A DNA stretch of 31,669 bases from a virus: IMG/VR virus record IMGVR_UViG_3300023180_000241, positions 1-31,669 of that record. One strand, written 5' to 3'. A program made the translations under genes and the position numbers. How positions within the stretch are numbered: the first letter of the stretch is position 1; each line of letters opens with the position of its first letter. Below the pieces are notes generated by a model. The model saw nothing but the letters and a program-made list of their open reading frames with translations, was not told the DNA's origin and searched no databases. Shown one piece after another: positions 12,916 to 23,600 of the stretch.

Positions 12916-13687
12916 CGAAGTCACCTGACTTTACGTTATGCAGTACAGACAATCCTCTTCTCCACATCTGATTAGCCGGACCAGCCCAAGCCTCTGAGTG
13001 TTCAAAGTAACACCCAGCCACTAGGCCATGTAGGCTTTTACCCATGCTGTCCGTCCTTACGGAGTGGTCATATGTATGGGTATGGCCCTGTATGCAAGTC
13101 CCAAATTGCTTAGTCAGCAGACTAGCTGCCTGATGAAGTCCAGATATCGGCCTGCCCATAACGCCAGACGTGAAGTAATGCGCGAATGAGCATCCATGTA
13201 TCTTTTTAGGTACAAGAAATGGAACCTCTTCCCATCCCAGATCAGATAACCTTAGATCTTTTGTGGATATAATCTCCTCAAATCTAGGCTCTGAATCAAT
13301 GAACTTCGATATTCTGTTTTCATGGTTACCCATGCAGAACACAAGCTCTGGATTGTATTTATTTTCTTCTTTAGTTCCTTTGTTGTATTCATCTATCTGG
13401 TTGTGGAACCTGAGCATCCCATCAAGTCCAACATCTATATCTTTCCAGTAAGACGCTCCATTGAAAGACTTGCTTCCGGGTTTCTCAAAGGAGTTCAGCG
13501 AGTGCATGTCCCACAAATCGCCGAGGTTGACTACGTAGTCAGGCTTTATATCAACGACCATCCTGCCTAACCATTCGTATCTATGATTTGGTATACCCGG
13601 CTTTGCGTGACTGTCTGGTATGACCAGTATTTTCTTGCCGAGCTTAGGCTTTCTGTCGTTTCTTTTGTACGGAGGGGGTGGCTTCAT
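12869..13687 (-). CDS. Calcineurin-like metallophosphoesterase
   Basis: 272 residues from ATG 13687, which has AGGAGGGGG about 9 bases upstream. The frame extends to an ATG at 13747, but that codon directly follows the U tract of the terminator and lacks a ribosome binding site. Motifs: PDSHAK (D25, H27), NLGDLWD (D57, D60), MGNHE (N121, H122, E123), and CIQGHTHTYDH (H202, H204); together they form the two-metal site. Substrate unknown: it could be nucleotides, nucleic acid ends or phosphoproteins. It heads a three-gene leftward unit right after the late-operon terminator. Confidence 0.85.
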   Translation of the reverse strand: MKPPPPYKRNDRKPKLGKKILVIPDSHAKPGIPNHRYEWLGRMVVDIKPDYVVNLGDLWDMHSLNSFEKPGSKSFNGASYWKDIDVGLDGMLRFHNQIDEYNKGTKEENKYNPELVFCMGNHENRISKFIDSEPRFEEIISTKDLRLSDLGWEEVPFLVPKKIHGCSFAHYFTSGVMGRPISGLHQAASLLTKQFGTCIQGHTHTYDHSVRTDSMGKSLHGLVAGCYFEHSEAWAGPANQMWRRGLSVLHNVKSGDFDVEWIGMERIKAKYS

Positions 13688-13747
13688 CTGGTGTATCCCC
13701 CTCCTGATCTTCTCTTCCTCTGCGTCGATCTTTTGTTTGTTGTCCAT

Positions 13748-13782
13748 AAAAGAAAAAGCCCCCGCACTAAGCGAGGGCTAAT
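13748..13782 (-). terminator. Strong terminator of the late (virion and lysis) operon
   Basis: On the minus strand AGCCCTCGC pairs with GCGGGGGCT (TTAGT loop, one G-T pair) and is followed by TTTTCTTTT. It lies 8 bases after the o-spanin stop and just before the metallophosphoesterase gene. Confidence 0.85.
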
Positions 13783-13789
13783 CTCCTTG

Positions 13790-14017
13790 TCAATCTCTGA
13801 TAGAATCTATAGCATTGCAGAACATATCTATATCTATTAGATATTCTAGTATAGGTTCTGGTATGTCATCATTCCTTAGGGATGCTATCGCTTCTTCGTT
13901 CGGAGCTGGACAGGGAGGTACTATCGCCTCCACCGGACGCTTCACGCATCCTCCGCTCCCAACGCTTAATAAGAAGACTGCGAGAAGGGCGTGGGCCAAC
14001 GAGCTTTTCCATTGCAC
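13790..14017 (-). CDS. Rz1-like outer-membrane lipoprotein (o-spanin)
   Basis: About 75 residues from GTG 14017 (AGAGGT 6 bases upstream); TTG 14032 is an alternative. A signal peptide starts with MQWKSS, continues with the hydrophobic LAHALLAVFLLSV and ends in the lipobox-like SGGC, with C24 as the lipidation site. The mature part begins with Val-Lys-Arg-Pro and has Pro-rich and acidic stretches, as in small o-spanins. Its 5' half overlaps the i-spanin gene in another frame, the classic arrangement of Rz/Rz1 pairs. It should link outer and inner membranes and fuse them at the last step of lysis. The exact family cannot be read from sequence alone. Confidence 0.7.
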   Translation of the reverse strand: MQWKSSLAHALLAVFLLSVGSGGCVKRPVEAIVPPCPAPNEEAIASLRNDDIPEPILEYLIDIDMFCNAIDSIRD

Positions 14018-14159
14018 GGATAGACCTCTCAACTTTCTTCTCTGCTGATTCTTTCTCAGAGCTGATCCTACCTACATATTCCTTGCCCATACCCCATAGG
14101 ATAAAGACAATGAAAAGCATTATAGATAAAATCAATATTAAAATAACAGGCTCAAGCAT
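13869..14159 (-). CDS. Rz-like inner-membrane spanin (i-spanin)
   Basis: 96 residues. One N-terminal membrane span (LILILSIMLFIVFILWGMG) with a very short cytoplasmic tip, then a charged helical periplasmic domain with Glu/Lys/Arg spacing (SSEKESAEKKVERSIRAMEK), ending Ser/Arg-rich. This is the i-spanin topology (N-in, C-out). The ATG overlaps the holin stop (TGATG), and the C-terminal half is overlapped in another frame by the Rz1-like gene. It would complex with the o-spanin to disrupt the outer membrane. Confidence 0.7.
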   Translation of the reverse strand: MLEPVILILILSIMLFIVFILWGMGKEYVGRISSEKESAEKKVERSIRAMEKLVGPRPSRSLLIKRWERRMREASGGGDSTSLSSSERRSDSIPKE

Positions 14160-14335
14160 CAGCCATTGCTGGCCTTGCCGAAGTTAGCGCCGAGCGTGTT
14201 GATGACATTGAGGACAAAGGCGACAATCTTGTTATCGCTTTCATTCGGAGTCATCGTTGCAATCACAGCAAACGCTCCAACTAAATTAAGAACAACCTCA
14301 ACCACGTTCGAGAAATTCTCAGTCAACCATTCCAT
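14159..14335 (-). CDS. Small membrane protein, holin candidate, 58 aa
   Basis: ATG 14335 has AGAGGTG upstream and overlaps the endolysin stop (TAATG). The product has one hydrophobic span (VVEVVLNLVGAFAVIATM) and an amphipathic second segment (IVAFVLNVINTLGANFGK), fitting a short holin or pinholin. Position between endolysin and spanins supports the role: it would permeabilise the inner membrane to time lysis. I cannot name a holin family. Confidence 0.55.
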   Translation of the reverse strand: MEWLTENFSNVVEVVLNLVGAFAVIATMTPNESDNKIVAFVLNVINTLGANFGKASNG

Positions 14336-14658
14336 TATCTCACACCTCTATTCTTTGGCTGGAACTCTATGTGTATATGATCTTTCTCAAGTACAACATC
14401 GAACTCGCTGCCAAGTTCTTCAGCTAAGCCCTCTGTGAACTCAGCTAAACCTTTAGATTCTATTGCCCATATCCTTATATCAGCAGCATACCCAATATAA
14501 TGAAGGGAACCGTGAGAATGCTTCCCGTCAACAATGGACGTTAGAACCATCTCGTTTATTCCCATACTGTTAAAGTATCCATGAGCTATATCTATACCTA
14601 GCACAAGCTCAGGCTTTATGCCGTTGATAGAAACTCCGTGCTTAGTCCTAATCGCCAT
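14335..14658 (-). CDS. Peptidase M15-like endolysin
   Basis: 107 residues with the M15 zinc-peptidase signature: SLHYIGYAADIR gives H53-x6-D60, and EKDHIHIEF gives H94 and H96, with E91 nearby as the probable catalytic base. The enzyme should cut peptide crossbridges of peptidoglycan, as L-Ala/D-Glu or D-Ala/D-Ala peptidases do. No signal peptide is seen, so export would depend on the holin. The ATG overlaps the giant gene's stop (TGATG), with AGGGGAA upstream. The family has single-domain endolysins of this length. Confidence 0.85.
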   Translation of the reverse strand: MAIRTKHGVSINGIKPELVLGIDIAHGYFNSMGINEMVLTSIVDGKHSHGSLHYIGYAADIRIWAIESKGLAEFTEGLAEELGSEFDVVLEKDHIHIEFQPKNRGVR

Positions 14659-17600
14659 CAGTTTATTCCCCTAAAGAACGGTATAGGTCCGGGCATCATT
14701 TTAGTAAACTCCTGCGTGTTACTAAGAATCTGCTTTATTCTATTATCTATACCATCAATTATATCTCTTTTTCGGGAATCATCCATATTCTTATCTAGGA
14801 AAACCCTAGTCTTCATAGACCTTAGTTCATTAAGATCTGTTTGAATGCTTTCAAGAGAACTCTTTATGGACAGAACATCAGCGTATTTCTCTCTCATTTC
14901 CATAGCTCTTTCTGGATCTTCTTTTTCTAGATCTCTGAGCCCTGAAACAATTCCCCTGACAGAGAAGAAGAAATCATTCCATCTTTGCGTCTGCCCTTCT
15001 GATGCGTTGGCACTTTGGAATATCGCACCGACGATCGGGATTTCATCCTGCCTCCAATTCATCATGATCGGCTTTCCGCTAACCAAAGACGTTACTGAAT
15101 CGAGTAAGCCAAGCATGTAGCTACCCATAGTCCCAGCATATCCTTCTAGAACATGCTCGACAGAAAGGGGGCTAAGCGGTACTGGGCTCAGGTATGAAAG
15201 CTGCTTTGCGAACTCGCTGGTATAATATTTAGCTTGAAGTTCTTTCGGCCTATCTTGCATATACTCAGGAACGATAGGCTTGCCGGTAAACCAACTCTTA
15301 TTAACCAAGACTTCAAATATCGGAGCCACCGCTTGCGGTCCAGTCAGCGGAAGCTCAAGCGAGTTGACGATTCCTCTAGTTACGGAATTCCCAGCTTCCC
15401 TAAGCGACTCATCTTGTAGTATGGCTCTAGTTATATGCTCTGGAATTACCTTGAATATAAGACCAACTTCAAAGGGGATGGGTATCTTTAAAGTTGTTTG
15501 ACCGGGTAGCGTAATGAGCCAGTTGTCATCTCTTTCCGCGTCTGTCGCGCCCTTGTATTCTTCATCGTCTATGGATAGGGATGTATACAGGACAGTCATA
15601 GCTGCCAGAAACAGTCCCCTTCTCAAGAACGATGCTTGAGCTTCTTCCTTACCCAACCTGTTAGCTGAATACTCTCCAGTTAAAGACCTGTATATCACGT
15701 CCAAGCCTTGCATTCTCGCGTTGAAGAACGGAAGGGTTGGCAGTATGGTATTTAGGAAAGCATTGTTTCCCTTTCTGGTGAAGTTCAGAACTTCCATAGC
15801 CTGAAATATTGCTTCGGCTTCGGCCTCGGCTCTTCCAACGCCCTTGTTGAGCAGTCTCTGTAGAGTGTCCTCATAGACTACTTGCCTTGTCGCAGCATCG
15901 GAAACTTGAGATGCTTCACCCAGCGAATCCCATATTCTTGAGAAGATGGGAGTGACAGAATCAACACTCCCCTTCTTCATGGTCATTCCCTGCTTACGCA
16001 TCTTCTTTCTGAAGTTTTCTTCAAACTTCTTAGGCTCGAACACATAATCGTACCCGCCTACGATCCCAGCATTTTCAAGTACTGAGTAGGTCTGTGTTCT
16101 GTCGCCAGATAGATCACCAATGAATTTATTCATAGTGTCTATTACTGGTTTCATTTCCACACCGGATGTAACATAAGAAGATACTGAATCCCTGAACAAG
16201 TTCCTGAATATAAACATAGGACTTCTTGCTACGGACTCTCGCAACCAAGAAGCTGGCTTAGCGAAGAACGGGGATATGGATACGTTCGGCCTTGTAAATC
16301 CCTCTATCGCAGCAACCAACTTATCATCAGTAACATCAAAGTATCTCTCTTCTCCGTTGACCCTCACTGTGTAGTATGCGGGATCAACATATCCATTCTC
16401 ATCCGCAAATACTTCTGTTGCGATCCCTGCATCGACAGCATCTTTCATGGTCTGCTGAGCTGCAAGATTCTTCATGCCAGCAGTTATTGATGCGCTTAGG
16501 TTTTTCATGATGCCCGTGAGGGGATCATCTAGCTGCTGCTCTCCACCCTTCATCCTTCTGGGTACTTTATTGTCTATAAGGCTAGGGAATAAACTCTTTA
16601 GCCTTCTCACTCTTCCCAGTGTGAGATCAATTCCTTCATCCTGAAGAATCTGCTTGAATATCTCCGGCCTTACGCCTTCTTCCCCGGTACCATCCAGATC
16701 TAAGTTTCTGTAGAAGGGAATGTAGTCAGCGTACTTAACAAATACTCTCGCGAGTTCTTCGTTGATTACGCCTGTGTCTTTCAAGAACTCGACTAGGCTT
16801 CCATTCCATTCTTCGTAATCTCTTCTCACGCTCTCGAAGAGCTGTAGATTCCCGCTGCTATTTACATAGTCATTAACTCTGTTCACTTCTTCTTGTGACA
16901 GAGGAGTAAGCCTTCCTGATCTCATGATATTTGTAGATCTGTTTGCGACCATCCAAGTCGCCCACTCTCTATACAAATATTCATTAGATTCAAACAGTGG
17001 CTGAAGAGCCTGCGTTAAACTCTTTTTTGTCGGATCTATTCTTGCGATCCCGCCTCTTAAAACTACGGCTCCATTGTTTATCATTGCTGAAGTGAGACTG
17101 TTGGATCTGTCAGCTAAGAGCCATAGGGAATGAGCATTCGTGCTTGCGAGTAGCTCTCTCTCATCTTTCTTGCGTAAAGATGCTTTCTTATTTACTTTAG
17201 CTATGTAATCATATTTATCTAGGAATGCAGACCTGAATCTAGATATGTATTCTTTTCTTTTTTCATCATCAAATATGATGGACTTTATCTTGTCAAAGAA
17301 AGACTCTTGAACATTCGGCTTTGCGTAAAGAGTGTTGAGTATTTGTTCAATACTTCTATCTACTCTCGGCTCCGTCCTGACGATTCTATTTTTATTTGAA
17401 GCAGATAATCTTTCAGGCTTTGTATTTCCGTCTGCTATCGACGCAGATCTGATGCTAAGTCTTTCGTCAGACTCGAAAGCAGGACGCTTTTTAGCGTAGA
17501 GTTTCTTAACTATTGATATGGCTTTGTCTTCGTAGATGACGTAGTTCTTTGCTTTCGGATCGTAACCCGGCGTTAGTGAGGCGGCATCATAGTAATGCCC

Positions 17601-20600
17601 CTTGATTCCGTACTTATTCAAAAGCTCTGAAGCGTACTGCTCTCTCTGCCCAAGGAATGAAAGCTCGTCGTAAAATTCAACGGCTAATGCGTCTCCGTCC
17701 TCTCCGTAGAGTTCATTAAACTCCTCGGACATATTTTCAGATTCAAAAGCCTTCCTGAAAGCTTCCACAACCTTCGGGCTCTGGTCTCTCATAGAGCCGT
17801 TGTAATCAAATAGGTCTTCTTTTTCAGGTATTTCAACTTCGTAAAGTTGAGATTCTATATTAAAATCATCTTTTGATATAGAATTCATAGCATTAACAAA
17901 CTCTTCGCTAACAAGCCTAGCAGCATTATCTTTTACTTTTTCAGATTCATAAAAGATTCCTATATTTTTAATCCCTCTAAATACTGCGTCGCTAATTGAT
18001 GTAGCTATTTCAAAAAATCTATTTGAATACCAATCATCAGTATTTAAAATATTAAGATCTGTGTTGACTTGTTTTCTAAGGTCTGATAAAGATGCTCTTG
18101 CAATTTCATTTTCTATACTTTTTCTTACTTCGCTTCTCTGGGCATCTGTGAAATCTATGTTGTCATAAATTTTTATTTTCGATATCTCAACCGCTTTATT
18201 AGCTATGTTAAATGTTGTAAATTGCTCGTCCAGTGGGTGAAACCCAAACTCTTCTCCCTTGTAAGTAATTTTACTTAGAGAATTCGCATAGAATCTCCCA
18301 ATAGATAACAAGTCAGTGAAGTAAAGTCCCCACCCAAAGGCTTGTGCGCCCTCACCAGTACCTATGAAATCCAAACTAAACTCGTCAAAGTCTTCACTAG
18401 ACCCGTGATAAGCTTTCGCTAGCCGCTCGTCATTGAAGTCTCTAACAGCTCTGTTTGTGAAATCCATCCTAGAATATTCATTTACTCTAGGGATAGACCG
18501 TTGTGCATTCGGGCTCGGCTGATTTAGCTGAGTGTAAGGGGATACTGAAAACCTTTCTGACTCATCTGACTGCCTTATTTCGTTCTCCCACATTTCAGTA
18601 GTGGCAGTATCCGCATCCATCAGATAGTCTACAGCTTTATCGAGTGCTATTTTGTAATTTAACGCACGATCTCTAAGAGCATCAAGCTCATCGAAAACGT
18701 ATTCCATCTGCTGTTCTTGACTGAGATAATCAGCTCCCATATCTACAGCCGCTCGCCGTGCTGTTACAAAGGCTTCACTATCCATTGCCAAGCCGGTCTT
18801 AGCTTCAACAAGTCTCCTTTCAAATCTAAGTTCGTTTTCTCCTTCCCTAAGCTGTCTATACGAATCTCCATATCTTCTATTCGCTGATAGATCTAAGGAG
18901 GATCTAGAGAAAGGTTTTAAATAAGAGGGAAGTATCGAAAGGTCAGAGCCAATCATTTCAAGAACTTTATCAATTTTCTCTTCTAGCTTCTGACCTAAAG
19001 ACCCTATCTCTACAGACAACTCACCCGGTATCTCAAATCTTTCCCAAACATAGTAGTCTCCAGAAGAACGATTGTTTTCTACGTCATCGGACTGCCTTAT
19101 TTCGTATTCTGGCATAGACCTTTCAATCAAAGTGTATTCTGGCATAGACCTGTCAATCAAAGTGTATTTATAATTACCTTTCTGCATTGTGAAAAGAGAG
19201 TCAAGCCGCTCTGCCTCTTCCGTTACCTCGTATCCAAACTTCTCACCAAGCTGCTTAGATCCTCTTCTGTATATTTTAATTCTTGATCTTTTTTGTTTTG
19301 AATTTTCTTCTCGTGTGGTAGTAGCAGCGGAGAAGAAAATTCTTCTAGGGTTTTTTAAAAGAATAATCTCTTCCATGATATCGAAAATAGTTTTGAATAT
19401 TCTGATAGACCCTAATCCATGTAAGCCAGTTACTCCGTAACCCATTTCATCATCTTTAAAAACTACGTCGTAATCTCCGCTGTCACCGTAAGTACTTGCA
19501 TTTAAAGTTATAGTGACATTATTTTCCGTGGCGAACGTAGCGAGTAGGCCGCCATCCCATGAAGGCCTCATTTCATAAGGATATGGAACCGCTCGATCGA
19601 CAAGCGATGCGTACCTTTCCTCAAACTCTTCTTCATTTTCCCTTAGTATAAACTCGTACTCGCCGTCTTCTGTCTTTTCTAATATGAACTCTGATCCGCC
19701 CTCGGTCCTTTCTTCAATTAACCTGTATCCATACTTCTTCGCTAGATTATTTATTCCAGCCCCGTACAGCCTTTGCCTAGTCTTTACCAGCCTGAATGTT
19801 CCGTCTGGTTCCTCTCTAAGATCTGACGCAGCATCGAAGTAAAGAGATTTAAAGTCTTTATTCTTTATAACTTCTTCTGTTAAATCAAAAACTGTAGCGA
19901 ATAATCTTCTAGCTTTTCGACTGCCTAACTTGCCTGTTCTATCAAATTGAAGCCCCGGAGAAGCTAATGCATCCTCAAACGCTACATAGTATTCTCCGTC
20001 ATACCCGAAAGCATCATAGTTAATTCTTGCTAATACAGAATTTCTTTTTATATTCTTGTCTTCATCATATTCAAAACTTTCGCCGACGGGAATAAGTATC
20101 GTTGCTCTTAACGAGCTTCCGTCTTTTCCACCAATTTCTCTTTCCGTTATAGAATATTCAAATCTTTTAGATTTATCTAGAATAGAAGATAATCTTTCAT
20201 CGCTGATATCATCTATTTCTACTTCTTCTGAAAGGTTGACTTGATCTGGCGATACAGAAAATGGCGACGGAGCGACGGACATTCTCTCGCCAGAACCAAC
20301 GCCGCTTTCATCCTGCACCGTGTAACTGTACTCGCCCTTCTTCGCTAAAAAGAAAGATTCCTTATCTCTTACAGTTTCCTCTACGGCGTACCCGAAGTCC
20401 TTGCCCACATCCTTCATCATGCGACGGTAGATACTCGCTCTGGATGTAGATTTCTCCCCTTTCCTGTTCAGTCTGCTGGCGGAGATGCTTAACTGTTCAG
20501 GGTTCTTAGACTCCACAAATTCCCTGAGTAGGTTGTGTACAGTCTTAAAGACCCTGAGAGCGCCGATGCCTTCCTTTCCAGTGTCCCCGTAGCCAAGTAG

Positions 20601-23600
20601 AGATTTCTTGTCTCTATCGTCTAGATCCCTAAATTCTGCGGTCCAACGTATGCTGCCCCCGTCGTTGGACGCAAAGAATTCAAATCTGCTTCCTGACTCA
20701 GAAACGAAGTTTGCAATAAACTCATTTGGATTTGAGTCAGACACCTCATACTCATACGGATCAACCCGACCCATAAACCTTGCAAGTCTTTCATCTACAT
20801 CTACAGAAAATCTTGCGTCAACATCTTCTTGCGTCGTGTCTTCTTCTGGGATCTCTATAGGCAAAGCAGGCATGAGTTTATTTCTCTGCCCCTGTATCGT
20901 TCTGACTTCGCCCCGATCCCTTGCCTGTATCTTCTTCATGCCGCTGATAACATCAGCCGCATTGACGAATCCAGCTCCGCTTAAAGCGTTGAACATCTTC
21001 TCTAAGAACATCGCTATTCTTTCGATAAGAGTTCTGGGCTTACCAGCGATCTGCCTTCTCACCTCGGGAACGCTGTAATACTGCCGGTACATCTCTGCCA
21101 CAGCTTCTTCTAGTATATATTCAGCGTCGCCCATTCCTTGATAGGTCTGAGATGCCCAGTCGAAGAATGTCTGACCGTCTCTGTTCCTTACCCGATAAGT
21201 TGAATTGGATAAGACATTCCATTCTTGAATGGTAAATAAGTCTAAGTCTCTCATTGCATGGACTATCTCATGGTCCATGATGCTGGCAATGAGAACTCGC
21301 ATCTCTTCGTTGGTCTTGGCCTTGCTGACTGCTTCTAAGCTTATAGCTATACGCCTGAACCCATCGTCATTAGGGCTGTAAGCTCCTTCGTTGATTCCGC
21401 TAGAGCCTATCTTTTCCCTTACAGATGCAATGACTTCCTTGCTGAGATTCGCTTCTTTCAGCTTGCTATCTATAATAGATAGAATCTCTTCACCCTTCTT
21501 AACGCTCCCTTCGGGAATGCTCTTGAGAACCTTAGCTCTCTTAGATACGGGAGTGAGTCTCTCGGGTTCTGCCGGTAACACAGCCGTGGAGACAGCCGAA
21601 TCAATATCTCTTAAGAATCTTCTTTGAAGTGATTGCTTCTTTCTTTCCTTTGCTCGCTCGCTGTTGGCTTCCCAGTTAGATTCTCCGGGCTCAAAGGACT
21701 TCGAGTATTCATCCTTTAATGCTTCAGCAATATCTCTAGTCGGAGCGAAGGTTATCTCGGTAACATTCACCCTCTTGTTACTGGACGGATTCTCAGATCT
21801 AGATACTTCGCCCGTAGCTCTGTTCTTGAAATAATCATAGGGTGAAACAAACTGTCGAACTGCGAACCCTTCGCCGTCTATGACAGAGAACTTACCCTTG
21901 TAAGGCTCTATCTTCTGACCGCGATAGTCCGCGAGTCTGGCCGTACCTCTCATGTATCCGGGGAGTCCGGCAGATCCAGTCTTGGATCGTTCGACTGCGG
22001 CCTTTACGTCTGAATACTTGCCGACCAGCGGGTTACCAGTTGTCTTATCGAAAACTCTATACAAAGCCCTGTTCTGGTTTAGGAACTTTGCTTCTTTCTC
22101 TGCATCCTTTTTGTTTACAGATCCACCCACAACGGTTCCATCTTCGTCCACAACGAAGAAACCATTCTGAGAATCCATAACTTCAGTCACAACATTGCCA
22201 GCGGTTGATCTGCTGAGTATTCTTTTCTTATCCACAGCACCGGCTTTGATTACCGGAGAGCCGTTCTTATTGAGTAAAGGTCTTATATCCGCGTCTTCAG
22301 AAGATTCATCCATTTTAGATCTAAACGATACGGGCGCGTATTCGCCTGCGGATTTCATTTCTTCAGTTCTTGTCTTGGATAGATCACCTCTGACAGTCGC
22401 ATCTGAAACAAAAGAATTGAAATCCTCTTCGTTGAATCTTCCGGTTACTCTTTCGTAATCACCACGATTTATAGAACCAGAATCCTGAGCTTCTTCGATT
22501 AAAGCTTCGTACTGAGCTTCTGTATACTTAGGCTTTCGCGCTTTCAATGACCCCTTTTCTTCTACCGCATATCCCTTCCTCTTCATCTCTTCGATGATGG
22601 AGTTGGCTATAATCCTAGAGCCTTCGGAGTCTGCGAACTGAACAGGAGATTCTTGATTCTTCTTGAAGAACCTATCGTTCAATCTCTTTCTTACTGCATC
22701 TGAAGTAATCTTCTGCCCACTCTTGAAACCCTTTACCGCAGAATCAAACTCCTCTGAAGTAAACGAGGGAAGGCTTACGCCATCCCCCTCTTCATCGAAG
22801 TATGATTGAACTGTCAGTCCAGAAAGAATTGTACGCATTGCACTACGCTCATCTTGCGTAGTCTCATTTAAGTTTGAAGTTCTTCCTCCGGTACTTCGGT
22901 ACACAAAGGATTTGAAAGCATTATCGTTTGTCTTTATATTTCTAGATCTGGCAGCGTCTATGACATGAGAAGCATCCACAGGGAACTCGTCTTTGGCTCT
23001 CTGTGCTTCCCTTTCGATATTCTCTCTCTGTCCAGATAGAGCTGCTTCTTCTGCCGCTACTCTGCTTTCGTACTGGTTGAGATTATCTTTGTATCTCGCT
23101 ACAGATTCTTCGTATCTTCTCTGTAGAGTATCTTCTCTTCTTTTTTCGTATCCATTTCTTATTTCCTTTTCTTTTTCGGATAGCTTTTCCCAATTATCAA
23201 ATGCCTTTTTGTTGGATCTGTACGCTCTAGCAGTTCCGAATGATCCAAACGCGCCGACAACAGGAGCGGTTCCAGCTACAACATCCATCATCTCGCTGAC
23301 GAAATTTGCGTCCTCGAACGAAATGGACTCTCCAGCTTGAGCCCTTTCAAGCACGGTCTGTGCAAGCTCTGTCGGAAACTCAAGCAGAGACTCTGTGAAA
23401 GCTTCTTTTGCAGATTCCTTCAAGCTAGGGAACGTGGCTGCTCTGGCTGTCCCACCGGCTAACCTGAGGGAATCTTTCACAGACTTGGCGGCGGCGATCT
23501 GAACTCCCCTGCCAAGTCCTGAAGTTAAGGCTATCGTTATGAAGTCCATTGCTGCTTGCGGTCCAGCAGCCAAAGCGGCAGAGTATAGGGTTATGTCATC

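Noticed and set aside
13688-13747. Extended N-terminus of the metallophosphoesterase
   Set aside because: The upstream ATG follows the terminator's U tract with no ribosome binding site; ATG 13687 has a strong one.
20608-21078. 156-residue plus-strand frame opposite the giant gene
   Set aside because: Ser/Leu-rich translation typical of antisense to a charged protein; several similar frames lie opposite the giant gene.
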